Positions 48,155-56,511 of a stretch of DNA of 64,000 bases are shown piece after piece. The notes beneath the pieces were generated by a model, which was not told the origin of the DNA, ran no database searches, and worked only from the letters and a program-made list of their open reading frames with translations. The stretch is from JALZKA01 sp963717635 (GTDB taxonomy: Bacteria; Actinomycetota; Thermoleophilia; Solirubrobacterales; 70-9), in NCBI GenBank assembly GCA_963717635.1, contig OY970347.1:2467848-2531847 (forward strand), read 5' to 3'. Each line of letters begins with the position of its first letter. The stretch's first letter is position 1. Both the position numbers and the translations under genes were made by a program.

Positions 48155-49015
48155 GTGAGCGAAAGCGGGACAGGCGGCTGGGGCGCCCCGGCGCCCGAGC
48201 GAGACTACGAGCCGATCCACCCCGGCGGCGGGCGCAACACGTCCCTGCGCGAGCGGCTCAAGCGCTACTTCGGCGCAATCGCGGCCGGCCTGGTGGTGCT
48301 CGTCACCAAGGGCAAGGCGATCCTGCTGTTGCTGCCGAAGCTGAAGATCTTCACGACCTCGGCGTCGATGCTGGTCTCGATCGCCGCCTACGCCCTGATC
48401 TGGGGGTGGTCGTTTGCGGTCGGCTTCGTCCTGTTGCTGCTGCTGCACGAGCTCGGGCACGTGATCCAGCTTCGCCGCGAAGGCGTCGAGGCGTCGGCGC
48501 CGATGTTCATCCCGTTCCTCGGCGCGGTGATCGCGGCGAAGTCGATGGGAAACGACGCCGCGGCCGAGGCCCGGGTCGGTCTGGCGGGGCCGATCCTGGG
48601 CTCGATCGCCACCCTCATACCGCTTGCGATTTGGCTCGCGACGGGGGAGGAGTTCTGGCAGGCGCTCGCCTACGTCGGGTTCTTCCTCAACCTGCTGAAC
48701 CTCCTGCCGGTGCTGCCGCTGGACGGCGGCCGGGCGATGGCGGCGCTCTCGCCCTGGGTCTGGGCGGTCGGCTACGCCGGGCTCGTCGCGCTGACCTTCC
48801 TGTTCCCGAACCCGATCCTGATCCTGGTCCTGATCTTCGGCGGAATCGAGAGCTGGCGCCGCTTCAAGGCCCGGAACACGCCGGAATCGCGGACCTACCA
48901 CGCGATCCCGACCCGCACCCGCGCATTGGTGGCGATCACCTACCTGGGCCTCGCCGCGGCGCTGGCCGTGGGCGTCGCCGAAACGTTCCTCGAGAAGGAC
49001 TTCGACGACGTCTGA
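48155..49015 (+). CDS. Site-2 protease-like M50 membrane metallopeptidase
   Basis: 286 aa with about six hydrophobic segments. The zinc motif HELGH (about 106-110) lies in a membrane helix, and the third ligand region is LLNLLPVLPLDGGRAM (about 187-202), as in group 3 S2P enzymes without a PDZ domain. It should cleave transmembrane substrates inside the membrane; the substrate is unknown. The N-terminal 30 residues are soluble and Gly/Pro-rich. The TGA shares a base with the next ATG (TGATG). Confidence 0.85.
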   Translation: MSESGTGGWGAPAPERDYEPIHPGGGRNTSLRERLKRYFGAIAAGLVVLVTKGKAILLLLPKLKIFTTSASMLVSIAAYALIWGWSFAVGFVLLLLLHELGHVIQLRREGVEASAPMFIPFLGAVIAAKSMGNDAAAEARVGLAGPILGSIATLIPLAIWLATGEEFWQALAYVGFFLNLLNLLPVLPLDGGRAMAALSPWVWAVGYAGLVALTFLFPNPILILVLIFGGIESWRRFKARNTPESRTYHAIPTRTRALVAITYLGLAAALAVGVAETFLEKDFDDV

Positions 49016-50379
49016 TGGCTGAGCGCGAGTTCGACGTGGTCGTGATCGGGGCCGGCCCCGCGGGCGAGGTGGTGGCCGGCCGCCTGGCGGACAACCGCCT
49101 CGCGGTGGCGCTCTGCGAACAGGAGCTGGTCGGCGGCGAGTGCTCGTTTTACGCCTGCATGCCGTCGAAGGCCCTGGTGCGCCCGGGCGAGCTGATCGGC
49201 GAGGTGGGCCGCGTGCCGGGCCTCGAGCTCGCGTCGGGGACCGTGGACGCAGCCGCCGCCCTGGCCCGGCGCGACGAGGTGATCCACGACCTCGACGACT
49301 CCGGGATGCTGCCGTGGCTGGAGGAGCGGGGCATCGAGCTGGTCCGGGAAACCGCGCGAATCGACGGCGAGCGCCGGGTGAGCGCCGGCGACGACGTGCT
49401 CGTCGCTCGCAAGGCCGTCGTCGTCGCGACGGGCAGCGCCGCGTCGCTGCCGCCGATCGACGGCCTCGCCGAGGCCGAGCCCTGGACCAACCGCCAGGGC
49501 ACCACCACTCATGAGGTGCCACCGAGCCTGCTGGTGATCGGCGGCGGGCCTGTGGGCTGCGAGCTGGCCCAGGCCTGGCGCTCGCTGGGGTCCGACGTGG
49601 TGCTGCTCGAAGTCGCCGACCGGATCCTGGCGAAGGAGGAGCCGTTCGCCGCCGAGCAGGTGACCGCAGCGCTGCGCGAGGACGGCGTCGATGTTCGAAC
49701 GGACCTCGAGATCCTCTCGATCGCTCGCGACGAGCATCGCTTTCATGTCGCCCTCGCCGACGGAGAGACCCTGGAGGGCGCGGAGCTGATGGTGGCCGCG
49801 GGGCGCAGGCCCCGGACAACGGACCTCGGCCTCGAGAGCATCGGCTTGGAGCCCGGCGAGCCCTTGCCGGTCGATGAGCGGATGGCCGTCGAGGGACGCG
49901 ACTGGCTCTACGCGATCGGCGACGTCAACGGGCGCGTGCTCCTGACCCACTCCGGCAAGTACCAGGCCAGGGTCGCGGCCGATGTGATCCTCGGCCGCGA
50001 CGCCAGGGCGTCGACGGACGTCCCGGGGTCGCCTCGGGTCACGTTCACCGACCCGCAGGTCGCAGCGGTCGGGTTGACCCTTGCGGCTGCCGGGGAGGCG
50101 GGCATGAACGTCCGCGCCGTGGACGTGGGAACGTCGGCGAACGCCGGAGCGAGCTTTCACGGCCGGAACACCGAGGGCACGTCCCGGCTGGTCGTCGACG
50201 AGGACCGGCGGGTCCTGGTCGGTGCGACGTTCACCGGATACCAGACCGCGGAGCTCCTGCACGCGGCCACGATCGCGGTCGTGGCTGAGGTCTCGCTGGA
50301 CCGTCTCTGGGAGGCGATTCCCGTGTTCCCGACCCGCAACGAAGTCTGGCTTCGCCTGCTCGAGGAGTACGGGCTCTAG
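49015..50379 (+). CDS. Pyridine nucleotide-disulfide oxidoreductase (E3/mercuric reductase-like)
   Basis: 454 aa. FAD motif VVIGAGPAGEVVAGRLA, redox pair GGECSFYACMPSKAL (C-x4-C), NAD motif LVIGGGPVGCELAQAW, second FAD motif DWLYAIGDVNGRVLLTH, and the C-terminal dimer domain. The C-terminal HPHPTLSE seen in the PDH E3 is replaced by AIPVFPTRNEVWLRLL, so dihydrolipoamide is unlikely to be the substrate. No lipoyl domain. Its partner is unknown; coupling with a site-2 protease is unusual. The gene ends in a 12-bp palindrome shared with the convergent gene stop. Confidence 0.8.
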   Translation: MAEREFDVVVIGAGPAGEVVAGRLADNRLAVALCEQELVGGECSFYACMPSKALVRPGELIGEVGRVPGLELASGTVDAAAALARRDEVIHDLDDSGMLPWLEERGIELVRETARIDGERRVSAGDDVLVARKAVVVATGSAASLPPIDGLAEAEPWTNRQGTTTHEVPPSLLVIGGGPVGCELAQAWRSLGSDVVLLEVADRILAKEEPFAAEQVTAALREDGVDVRTDLEILSIARDEHRFHVALADGETLEGAELMVAAGRRPRTTDLGLESIGLEPGEPLPVDERMAVEGRDWLYAIGDVNGRVLLTHSGKYQARVAADVILGRDARASTDVPGSPRVTFTDPQVAAVGLTLAAAGEAGMNVRAVDVGTSANAGASFHGRNTEGTSRLVVDEDRRVLVGATFTGYQTAELLHAATIAVVAEVSLDRLWEAIPVFPTRNEVWLRLLEEYGL

Positions 50380-52047
50380 CTAGAGGCTGATCCGCGCCTT
50401 CAGCGCGTCAAGGAAGCTGCGCGGGAAGCCCGGGATCGAATCGAGCTCGTCGAGCGACTTGAAGCCCCCGGTGCGCTCGCGGTGCGAGAGCACGCGGCCG
50501 GTCTGGGTCACCGACAGGCCAAGCTCGCGGAGCTCGTCGTAGGACGCTGAGTTCAGCGCAACCTGGCCGGAGCCTGACGGCGGCGCCGGAACCGACTCCG
50601 GCGTCGGCTCGGGCTCCGGCGTCGGCTCGGGCTCCGGCGTCGGCTCTGGCTCCGGCGTCGGTTCCGCCTCGGGCTCCGGTGGCGGGGGCTCCGGTGTCGG
50701 TTCGGGCTCCGGTGTGGCCTCCGGTGCGGGCGCCGGCTCGTCGAAGATCTCGCGCGGATCCAGATCGGGCATTGGGGCCGCGACCTCGTCGACGACCGCC
50801 CGGGCGCGCTGCTCGGCGCTCGTCGCCCGCCGCTCCGCCTCAGCGATGCGATCCAGCATCCCGCGCAGGTCCTCGGTGCGCTTGATCTCGTCGGCCTTGA
50901 GCTGGGCCAGGCGCTCGGCGCGCTCGGCGCGCGATTCCGCCTCGGCGGCACGGGTTTCGACGTCCTCCAAACGCTGCGCTGCCCGGTCGAGTGCATCGGC
51001 AGTGCGCTGCTGGCTCTCCGCCAGACGCTGCTCGGTCCGCTGAAGCTCGGTTGCAAGCACCTGTTCCTGGGCACGGCGGTCCTCGAGCTGGCGCTCGGCC
51101 TCGCGAAGCTCGACCAGCAGGCGTTCGCGCTCTGGGTTCGGCTCGACCTGCTGCTCCTCCACCACCTTGTCCGCGGCCGCGCGCTCGATCTCCTCGGCGT
51201 TTGCGACAACGCGCTCCTCGACCTTGGCCTCGGCCTCGCCGATCCGCTCCTCGGCCTGTCGCTGGCGCTCCTCGGCCTCGCGGATCCGGCGATCGGCTTC
51301 GGCCTCGACGTCACCGCTGCCAACGGTGGGCGCGGCCGCAGCCGTCGCAGCGGCGCCAACGGCAGCGCCCGCCGCGGCCGCCGGCGCGCCCGGAGCAGGC
51401 TGATGCATGATCGTGTCGAGCTGCTCGGTCTGGCCCGGCGGAGCCTCGGGTGCCGCAGGGGCGGCAGGCGCCGGGGGCGGTTGCGGTGGCGACGGGCTCC
51501 TGCGGGCCGCCTTCGCCTGCGCCCGCTCCTCCTTCTTCGCCCGCTTCGCCGCCTCCTTGGCCTCGCGGCGCTCGGCCACCGCACGACGCCGCTCCTCGCG
51601 GGCCTGCTCGCGCTGGGCCTTCGCCCCTTCCTTGGTCGCCTTGCGCTGCTGGCCAGCGGCCTGCTTCGCGCTCTGGCGCTCGATCTTGCGCCGCTGTGTT
51701 TCCTCCTTCTTTACCCGACGTTCCTCGGCTCGGGCGGCGCGCTTGCTGACTCCGGCTGGAGCCACAGGCGCCGTCGTTGGAGGCGCCACGGGCACGGGGG
51801 GAGCCCCGGGGGGCGGAACCGAGCCGGAATCGGGAGTCGTTGGCGAAGGCGAAGATGTGGGCACGGCGGCGGGCGGCGTCACGGCGGCGGGCGCGGGCGT
51901 CGCTGGGGCGGGCGCGGACGGCTGATCAGGCGCGGGCGCCGGCGCCTCCGGCTCGGTTCCCGGCTCGGGCACGGCGGCGGCAGGCGTCGTCGTGGCCGAC
52001 CCGCCCTGCTCCTGTTGCTTGCGCCGCTGAAGCCGGAACGAGCGCAT
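50380..52047 (-). CDS. Coiled-coil protein with C-terminal helix-hairpin-helix (ComEA-like) domain
   Basis: 555 aa from ATG 52047. Residues ~1-100 are Pro/Ala-rich and ~105-185 are very basic (Arg/Lys with Glu). A long heptad-rich coiled coil spans about 250-440. Then come Pro/Glu TPEPEP repeats (about 450-495) and a last domain (about 500-555) VALNSASYDELRELGLSVTQTGRVLSHRERTGGFKSLDELDSIPGFPRSFLDALK, the two helix-hairpin-helix DNA-binding units of ComEA. No signal peptide or membrane segment is visible, unlike ComEA, so this is probably a cytoplasmic DNA- or nucleoid-associated protein. Function unknown. Confidence 0.65.
   Translation of the reverse strand: MRSFRLQRRKQQEQGGSATTTPAAAVPEPGTEPEAPAPAPDQPSAPAPATPAPAAVTPPAAVPTSSPSPTTPDSGSVPPPGAPPVPVAPPTTAPVAPAGVSKRAARAEERRVKKEETQRRKIERQSAKQAAGQQRKATKEGAKAQREQAREERRRAVAERREAKEAAKRAKKEERAQAKAARRSPSPPQPPPAPAAPAAPEAPPGQTEQLDTIMHQPAPGAPAAAAGAAVGAAATAAAAPTVGSGDVEAEADRRIREAEERQRQAEERIGEAEAKVEERVVANAEEIERAAADKVVEEQQVEPNPERERLLVELREAERQLEDRRAQEQVLATELQRTEQRLAESQQRTADALDRAAQRLEDVETRAAEAESRAERAERLAQLKADEIKRTEDLRGMLDRIAEAERRATSAEQRARAVVDEVAAPMPDLDPREIFDEPAPAPEATPEPEPTPEPPPPEPEAEPTPEPEPTPEPEPTPEPEPTPESVPAPPSGSGQVALNSASYDELRELGLSVTQTGRVLSHRERTGGFKSLDELDSIPGFPRSFLDALKARISL
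50605..50658. repeat. 18-bp tandem repeat coding for TPEPEP units
   Basis: CGGCTCGGGCTCCGGCGT repeats at 50605, 50623 and (with one change) 50641, then degenerates to about 50720. It lies inside the coiled-coil/HhH gene and encodes the Pro/Glu spacer. Confidence 0.8.
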
Positions 52048-52123
52048 CCGCCCTATCGTCGCACACGGCGGGCTTGGCGGCCCTTGCACGAGAGCAGGGC
52101 GAAGGCAGACTTGCACTTGGGGC

Positions 52124-52603
52124 TCAGCGCATGCGGTGCCGCAGTTCGCGCTCGACCTCGCGCTTGACTTCGCGATCGCGGATCTCGCGCCGGCGGTCGC
52201 GGCCCTCCTTGCCCTTCGCCAGGGCGATCTCCACCTTGGCGCGCTGACCCTTGAAGTAAACCCGGGTCGGGATCAGCGTCAGGCCCTTCTGCTGCGTGCG
52301 CCCGATCAGGCGCTCGATCTCATAGCGATGCAAGAGCAGCTTGCGGGGGCGCTCCGGATCGTGGTTCTCTCCCGCCGCGGGGGGATAGGGCGGGATATGC
52401 ATGTTGCGCAGCCAGACCTCACCGTCCTCGACGACCGCGTATGCGTCCGCCAGCTGCGCCTTGCCGGAGCGCAGCGACTTGACCTCGGTGCCGAGGAGCT
52501 CAATGCCGCACTCGAACTTCTCGACGAACTCGAACTTGTGCGCTGCGCGCCGGTTCGAGGCGACGTCGCCCGAGGCGAGCTTCCGCTTTTCCTTCTTGGC
52601 CAT
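52124..52603 (-). CDS. smpB: SsrA-binding protein SmpB
   Basis: 159 aa. The SmpB core has KFEFVEKFECGIELLGTEVKSLRSGKAQLADAYAVVEDGEVWL (about 23-65) and NMHIPPYPPA, RKLLLHRYEIERL, and the C-terminal basic tail KGKEGRDRRREIRDREVKREVERELRHRMR that enters the ribosomal decoding channel. It delivers tmRNA (46831-47197) to stalled ribosomes. ATG 52603 is 6 nt after TAACCT, so it may have its own leaderless promoter 3' of rnr. Confidence 0.95.
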   Translation of the reverse strand: MAKKEKRKLASGDVASNRRAAHKFEFVEKFECGIELLGTEVKSLRSGKAQLADAYAVVEDGEVWLRNMHIPPYPPAAGENHDPERPRKLLLHRYEIERLIGRTQQKGLTLIPTRVYFKGQRAKVEIALAKGKEGRDRRREIRDREVKREVERELRHRMR

Positions 52604-52609
52604 GGGCTT

Positions 52610-52615
52610 AGGTTA
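52610..52615 (-). promoter_or_regulatory. -10-like hexamer, leaderless start
   Basis: TAACCT on the minus strand, 6 nt before the ATG of smpB and overlapping the rnr stop region. Confidence 0.5.
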
Positions 52616-54391
52616 GGTTGACCGATCGCCCTCGACCGGCTCCAGGTCGGTCCTGCCACGGGCGGCCTCGACCGAGTTGACCGTCACCGCCAGCGGGTCT
52701 CCGAGCCGCACGGCCCGCCCGGTCCGCCGGCCGACCAAAGCCGTCTCGGTCTCGTTCAGGTCGAAGCGCTCGCCGCGGAGCTCGCGGGCGGGGACGAAAC
52801 CCTCGTAGACGTCCCCAAGCTCGCCGTTGAAGCGCACGAACGCTCCGGCGCCCACCAGGCCTGAAACCTCGCCGTCGAAGCGCTGCTTCCACCCGTTTTC
52901 GAACAGCTCGCGCTCGAGCAGGAACGCGGCGCAGACCCGATCGGCCCGGCGCTCGATCCGCATCGCTTCACGCTCGCGCTCCGAGCAGCGAACGCCCGCG
53001 TCCCGCACCGCGCTTGGATCAGGCTCGGCCTCGCCCGCGTTGACCGACGCCAACAAACCGCGATGTGCGATCAGGTCGGGGTAGCGGCGGATCGGCGAGG
53101 TGAAATGGCAATAGGCGGTGCTCCCCAGGCCCGCGTGCCCCAGGTTGCGTTCGGAGTAGTAGGCCTGCTTGAGCGATCGCAGGACCAGCGAGGCATAGGC
53201 GTCGCGGCCGTGTCCGCGGCGGCGCGCCTCGGCGGCGACCAGGCGGCTTGCCTCGCCCACGAGGGTGCCCGCCTCGGTCGGGCTCATGCGCTCCGGAGCC
53301 CCGGGCGTCGGCACGTCCAGCGCCACGAGCTGGTCGAAGAGCCGCTGGACGCGCTCGGGGTCCGGTTGCTCGTGGACCCTGTAGAGGGTCGTTACGCGGC
53401 GCTTCTCGAGCAGCTCCGCCACGCGTTCGTTGGCGAGGATCATCAGATGCTCGATCAGGCGGTGGGCCTCGGTCTGGGCGACGCCCCGGGCCGACGCTAC
53501 GCCTCCCTCGGAGTCGAACTCGAACTCGGGTTCGAACGATTCGATCTCGAGCGCGCCGACGGGCCGGCGTTCGGCCAAAGCCGCCGCCGCCCGCCGAGCC
53601 AGCGCGAGCGGCTCGGCGACGTCGGCAGGCGCCTCGGCGCGCCCGGCGAAGATCTCGTCGAGCTGCTCGTAGTCGAGCCGGGCGTCCGAGCGGATCCGGC
53701 TCCGGTAGAAGCCCGCCGAGCGGGTGGCGCCGCTTCCGTCGAGCCGGATCTCAGCCGTGACCGCGAGCCGATCGGCTCCCGGCACCAGGCTGCAGGCCTC
53801 GTTCGACAGCGCCTGGGGCAGCATCGGCTCGACGATCCCGGGCGCATAGACGCTGGTTGTACGCCGCGCCGCCTCGTCGTCCAGAGCGCTGCCCGGGCGC
53901 ACGTGAGCCGACACGTCGGCGATGTGGATCCAGAGCCTGACGCCGTCGCCGTCCGGCTCGGCCGAGAGGGCGTCGTCGAAGTCGCGGGCGGTCGCGGGGT
54001 CGACCGTGAACGTGGCGAGGTCGCGGAGGTCGCGGCGCGTGGGATCGACGTCCGCGGCGGCCGGGATCGCCTCCCGGGCGTCGTCTGAGACCCGGCGCGC
54101 GAACCCCCGGCGCTCGAGCCCTTCCCAGAGCAGCGCCTCGACCACGTCTCTGGCGCGCTTCGGGGAGCCGAGCAGGCGCATCACCCGGACGCCGCGCGAG
54201 TCCGGCGCCGCGAGCACCATCTGCCCCGGCTTCGGGTTGAGCTTGCCGCGGGCGATCGCCTGCTGCCCGCCACGCTCGAACAGCGGCTCGAGCACCTGGA
54301 ACCGGCCCCGGCGCGCAACCACCCCGACGATGCGATCCCGTTGCTCGCGAGCGCGCCCTCGCCCCCGCGGCGATTGGCGGGATCCGCTCAA
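52613..54391 (-). CDS. rnr: Ribonuclease R (RNB family exoribonuclease)
   Basis: 592 aa, shorter than E. coli RNase R (over 800): one N-terminal OB region is reduced (about 15-75). The RNB domain (about 125-465) has TFTVDPATARDFDDALS with the catalytic aspartates, LPQALSNEACSLVPG, ALEIESFEPEFEFD and YCHFTSPIRRYPDLIAHR. A C-terminal S1 domain (about 500-580) follows. It degrades structured RNA 3' to 5' and removes the mRNA released by tmRNA action. The start overlaps the stop of the S41 protease gene by 4 bp. The rnr-smpB pairing is conserved in many bacteria. Confidence 0.9.
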   Translation of the reverse strand: MSGSRQSPRGRGRAREQRDRIVGVVARRGRFQVLEPLFERGGQQAIARGKLNPKPGQMVLAAPDSRGVRVMRLLGSPKRARDVVEALLWEGLERRGFARRVSDDAREAIPAAADVDPTRRDLRDLATFTVDPATARDFDDALSAEPDGDGVRLWIHIADVSAHVRPGSALDDEAARRTTSVYAPGIVEPMLPQALSNEACSLVPGADRLAVTAEIRLDGSGATRSAGFYRSRIRSDARLDYEQLDEIFAGRAEAPADVAEPLALARRAAAALAERRPVGALEIESFEPEFEFDSEGGVASARGVAQTEAHRLIEHLMILANERVAELLEKRRVTTLYRVHEQPDPERVQRLFDQLVALDVPTPGAPERMSPTEAGTLVGEASRLVAAEARRRGHGRDAYASLVLRSLKQAYYSERNLGHAGLGSTAYCHFTSPIRRYPDLIAHRGLLASVNAGEAEPDPSAVRDAGVRCSEREREAMRIERRADRVCAAFLLERELFENGWKQRFDGEVSGLVGAGAFVRFNGELGDVYEGFVPARELRGERFDLNETETALVGRRTGRAVRLGDPLAVTVNSVEAARGRTDLEPVEGDRST

Positions 54392-55542
54392 GGAAGCTCG
54401 GAGTTGAGCGTGCCCAGCGCCCGTTCGAGCGCTTCGTCGGGCTCGGTCTTCGGATCGTCGACCGCGCGAACGTCCGGCTTGATCCCGACCCCCGCCAGCG
54501 AGACCTCGTCCGCGGTCAGGTACTCCCCGATCGTCAGGTCGAGAGCGCCGCCCACGGTCAGGTGGATCACCTCCTGGAACGTGCCCTTGCCGTACGAAGG
54601 CTCGCCGACGATCGTGCCGAGGTCATACGAGCTGATCGCCGAGGCGAGGATCTCGGCGGCCGATGCGGTGTCGCGGTTGATCAGGACCACCGTCGGCCGC
54701 GGATCGAGGGCGTCGCCGGTTGCGTCGTAGACCTGCTCGCCGCGGGTCCGGCTGCGGGTGGTGACGACGTCGCCCTCCTCCACGAAGATGCTCGACGAGA
54801 GCACGGCCTCGTCGAGGAGGCCGCCGCCGTTGCCGCGCAGGTCCAGAACCAGGCCCTCCGCCCCCTGCCGGTAGAGCCGCTCGATCTCGGTGCGCAGCTC
54901 GCCGTGTGCACCCTTGCTGAACCCGAAGTAGCGAACGTAGGCAACCTTCGTGCCGTTGACACGCTCGATCCTGCCCTGCGCCGCGGGCAGCCGGACGGTC
55001 GCGCGCTCGAGGGTTTCGTCGCGCGGCTCGCCGCCGGTAACCGGTTCGATCGTCAGCTCCACCTCGGTGCCCGGCTCGCCCTTGATGCGGGCGGTCGAGA
55101 CCTGCGAAGGCACCCCGGCGATCGACCGGCCGTTGACGGCGGTGATTACGTCGCCGACGGCGAGGTCGGCGGCTTCCGCCGGCGAGTCGGGCAGGACGTC
55201 GGCCACCCTCAGGCCCTTCGGCACCTCGTTCACGGTAAGGCCCACGCCCGAGAACTCGCCCTCGGTCGCGGAGTTGAAGACCTCCAGGTCCTCGGCGTCG
55301 AAGAAATGGGAGAAGCGGTCGTCGTAGCGCTTGCGCAGGCCGTCGACCATCCCCTTGACCGATCCCTCTTGAAGCTCGTCGTCGCCGACTTGCTCGAAAT
55401 AGTTGGCCTCGATCACCTCTCGCGCCTCCTCGGACAGCGAGGCGCCGCCGTCATCGGACAGCTCGCCGGCCAGCACCACGCCCGCAAGTGCGGCGAGCGC
55501 GCCAGCGATCAGGCCACGGATGAACCCCGAGCGGTCGCTCAA
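54388..55542 (-). CDS. S41-family carboxyl-terminal processing protease (Ctp)
   Basis: 384 aa. An N-terminal helix (GFIRGLIAGALAALAGVVLAG) anchors it at the membrane or acts as a signal. A PDZ domain (about 95-170, GVGLTVNEVPKGLRVADVLPDSPAEAADLAVGDVITAVNG) precedes the protease core with LVLDLRGNGGGLL, the Ser in RDTASAAEILASAI and the Lys in PSYGKGTFQEV (Ser-Lys dyad). It trims C-termini of exported proteins. TTG 55542 has no Shine-Dalgarno; the 58-nt spacer behind ftsX carries copy B of the three-copy element. Confidence 0.9.
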   Translation of the reverse strand: MSDRSGFIRGLIAGALAALAGVVLAGELSDDGGASLSEEAREVIEANYFEQVGDDELQEGSVKGMVDGLRKRYDDRFSHFFDAEDLEVFNSATEGEFSGVGLTVNEVPKGLRVADVLPDSPAEAADLAVGDVITAVNGRSIAGVPSQVSTARIKGEPGTEVELTIEPVTGGEPRDETLERATVRLPAAQGRIERVNGTKVAYVRYFGFSKGAHGELRTEIERLYRQGAEGLVLDLRGNGGGLLDEAVLSSSIFVEEGDVVTTRSRTRGEQVYDATGDALDPRPTVVLINRDTASAAEILASAISSYDLGTIVGEPSYGKGTFQEVIHLTVGGALDLTIGEYLTADEVSLAGVGIKPDVRAVDDPKTEPDEALERALGTLNSELP

Positions 55543-55545
55543 CGG

Positions 55546-55596
55546 GGATCAGCCCTTACCAGGGGGGGCAATGATGCTTTCGCGACTTGCGTCGCT
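55546..55596 (-). repeat. Three-copy intra-operon element, copy B
   Basis: This lies in the 58-nt spacer between ftsX and the ctp gene. On the minus strand it has a perfect hairpin GCGAC-GCAA-GTCGC, a linker GAAAGCATCATTGCC, a hairpin CCCT-GGTA-AGGG and a closing TGATCC 5 nt before the TTG start. It matches copy A at 30 of 35 core positions. A frame TTG 55599 to TGA 55549 (16 codons) lies inside it. Confidence 0.7.
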
Positions 55597-55600
55597 CAAC

Positions 55601-56509
55601 CTATACCCGCAGGAAGCGGCGCAGGGTGATGCCACTCCCGAGGGCGGACACGGCCGTCGCCGAAGCGACGAGGATGATGACCAGGGGCAGGAAGCCCATG
55701 GTCGAGAAGCTGTCCACGAGTTCAAAGTTCTCCGAGAGCGGGTCTACGACCGTCACCTTTCCGAGCCACAGTATGGCCACCGCGACGACTGCGCCCGCGA
55801 GCCCGACGATCACGCCCTCGATGATGAACGGCCAGCGGATGAACCAGTTGGTCGCGCCGACCAGCCGCATCACCTCGACCTCGCGGCGTCGGGCGTAGAT
55901 CGAAAGCCGGATCGTGTTGCCGACCAGCATCAGCGAGGCGACGAGCAGCAGCACCGCCAGGACGATCAGGACGATCTTCACGGCGCCGGTGACGCGGGTG
56001 ATCTTGCTCGCGTCCTGGCGCGCGTCCTTGACCTCCTCGATGATCGGGTTGATCGGCTTCGGCTCGCCGGACGGGCCGACCGTGCTGATCGAGGCGGACA
56101 CCGAGTTCAGGTTCGCCGGGTCGTCGAGGTCGAGCGCGAACGACGCGGGCAGCGGGTTCGAGTTGAGCTCGCCGATCGACTCGCGAAGGTCGCCCTTGAC
56201 GCGGTCCTGAAGGATCGTCACGGCCTCGCCCTTCGAGATGAAGTCAGCGGACTCCACGTGCTCGATTGCGGCCAGCTCCTTGCCGAGCGCATCGATCTCG
56301 GCCGGGGTCGCATCGTCGTAGAGGTAGACGTTGAGCCCGATCTGGTCGCGCACGTCCTGGGCCTTGTCCTCGCTGGCCTTCAGCACTGGGACCAGCACGC
56401 CCAGGAGCAGCGTCGTGACGACGATCGTGACGATCGCGGCGATGCTCGGGGCGGCGCTGCGGCGCAGCGCCCGGAAGGCTTCGGAGAGGAAGAAGACGAC
56501 GCGGCCCAT
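55601..56509 (-). CDS. ftsX: Cell-division ABC permease FtsX
   Basis: 302 aa. It has the FtsX plan: a cytoplasmic N-terminus with RRSAAPSIAAIVTIVVTTLLLGVLVPVL (TM1), a large outer domain (about 50-165, with YLYDDATPAEIDALGKELAAIEHVESADFISKGEAV), and three C-terminal helices with RLSIYARRREVEVMRLVGATNWFIRWPFIIEGVIVGLAGA. With FtsE it controls peptidoglycan hydrolases at the septum; in mycobacteria and Streptomyces the partner is RipC-like. Rpf-like hydrolases are an unproven option here. It follows ftsE by 2 nt. Confidence 0.95.
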   Translation of the reverse strand: MGRVVFFLSEAFRALRRSAAPSIAAIVTIVVTTLLLGVLVPVLKASEDKAQDVRDQIGLNVYLYDDATPAEIDALGKELAAIEHVESADFISKGEAVTILQDRVKGDLRESIGELNSNPLPASFALDLDDPANLNSVSASISTVGPSGEPKPINPIIEEVKDARQDASKITRVTGAVKIVLIVLAVLLLVASLMLVGNTIRLSIYARRREVEVMRLVGATNWFIRWPFIIEGVIVGLAGAVVAVAILWLGKVTVVDPLSENFELVDSFSTMGFLPLVIILVASATAVSALGSGITLRRFLRV

Positions 56510-56511
56510 GA

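Noticed and set aside
50583..50720. Short direct repeats resembling a CRISPR-like array
   Set aside because: The 18-bp units are contiguous, in frame and encode TPEPEP; there are no unique spacers and no cas genes.
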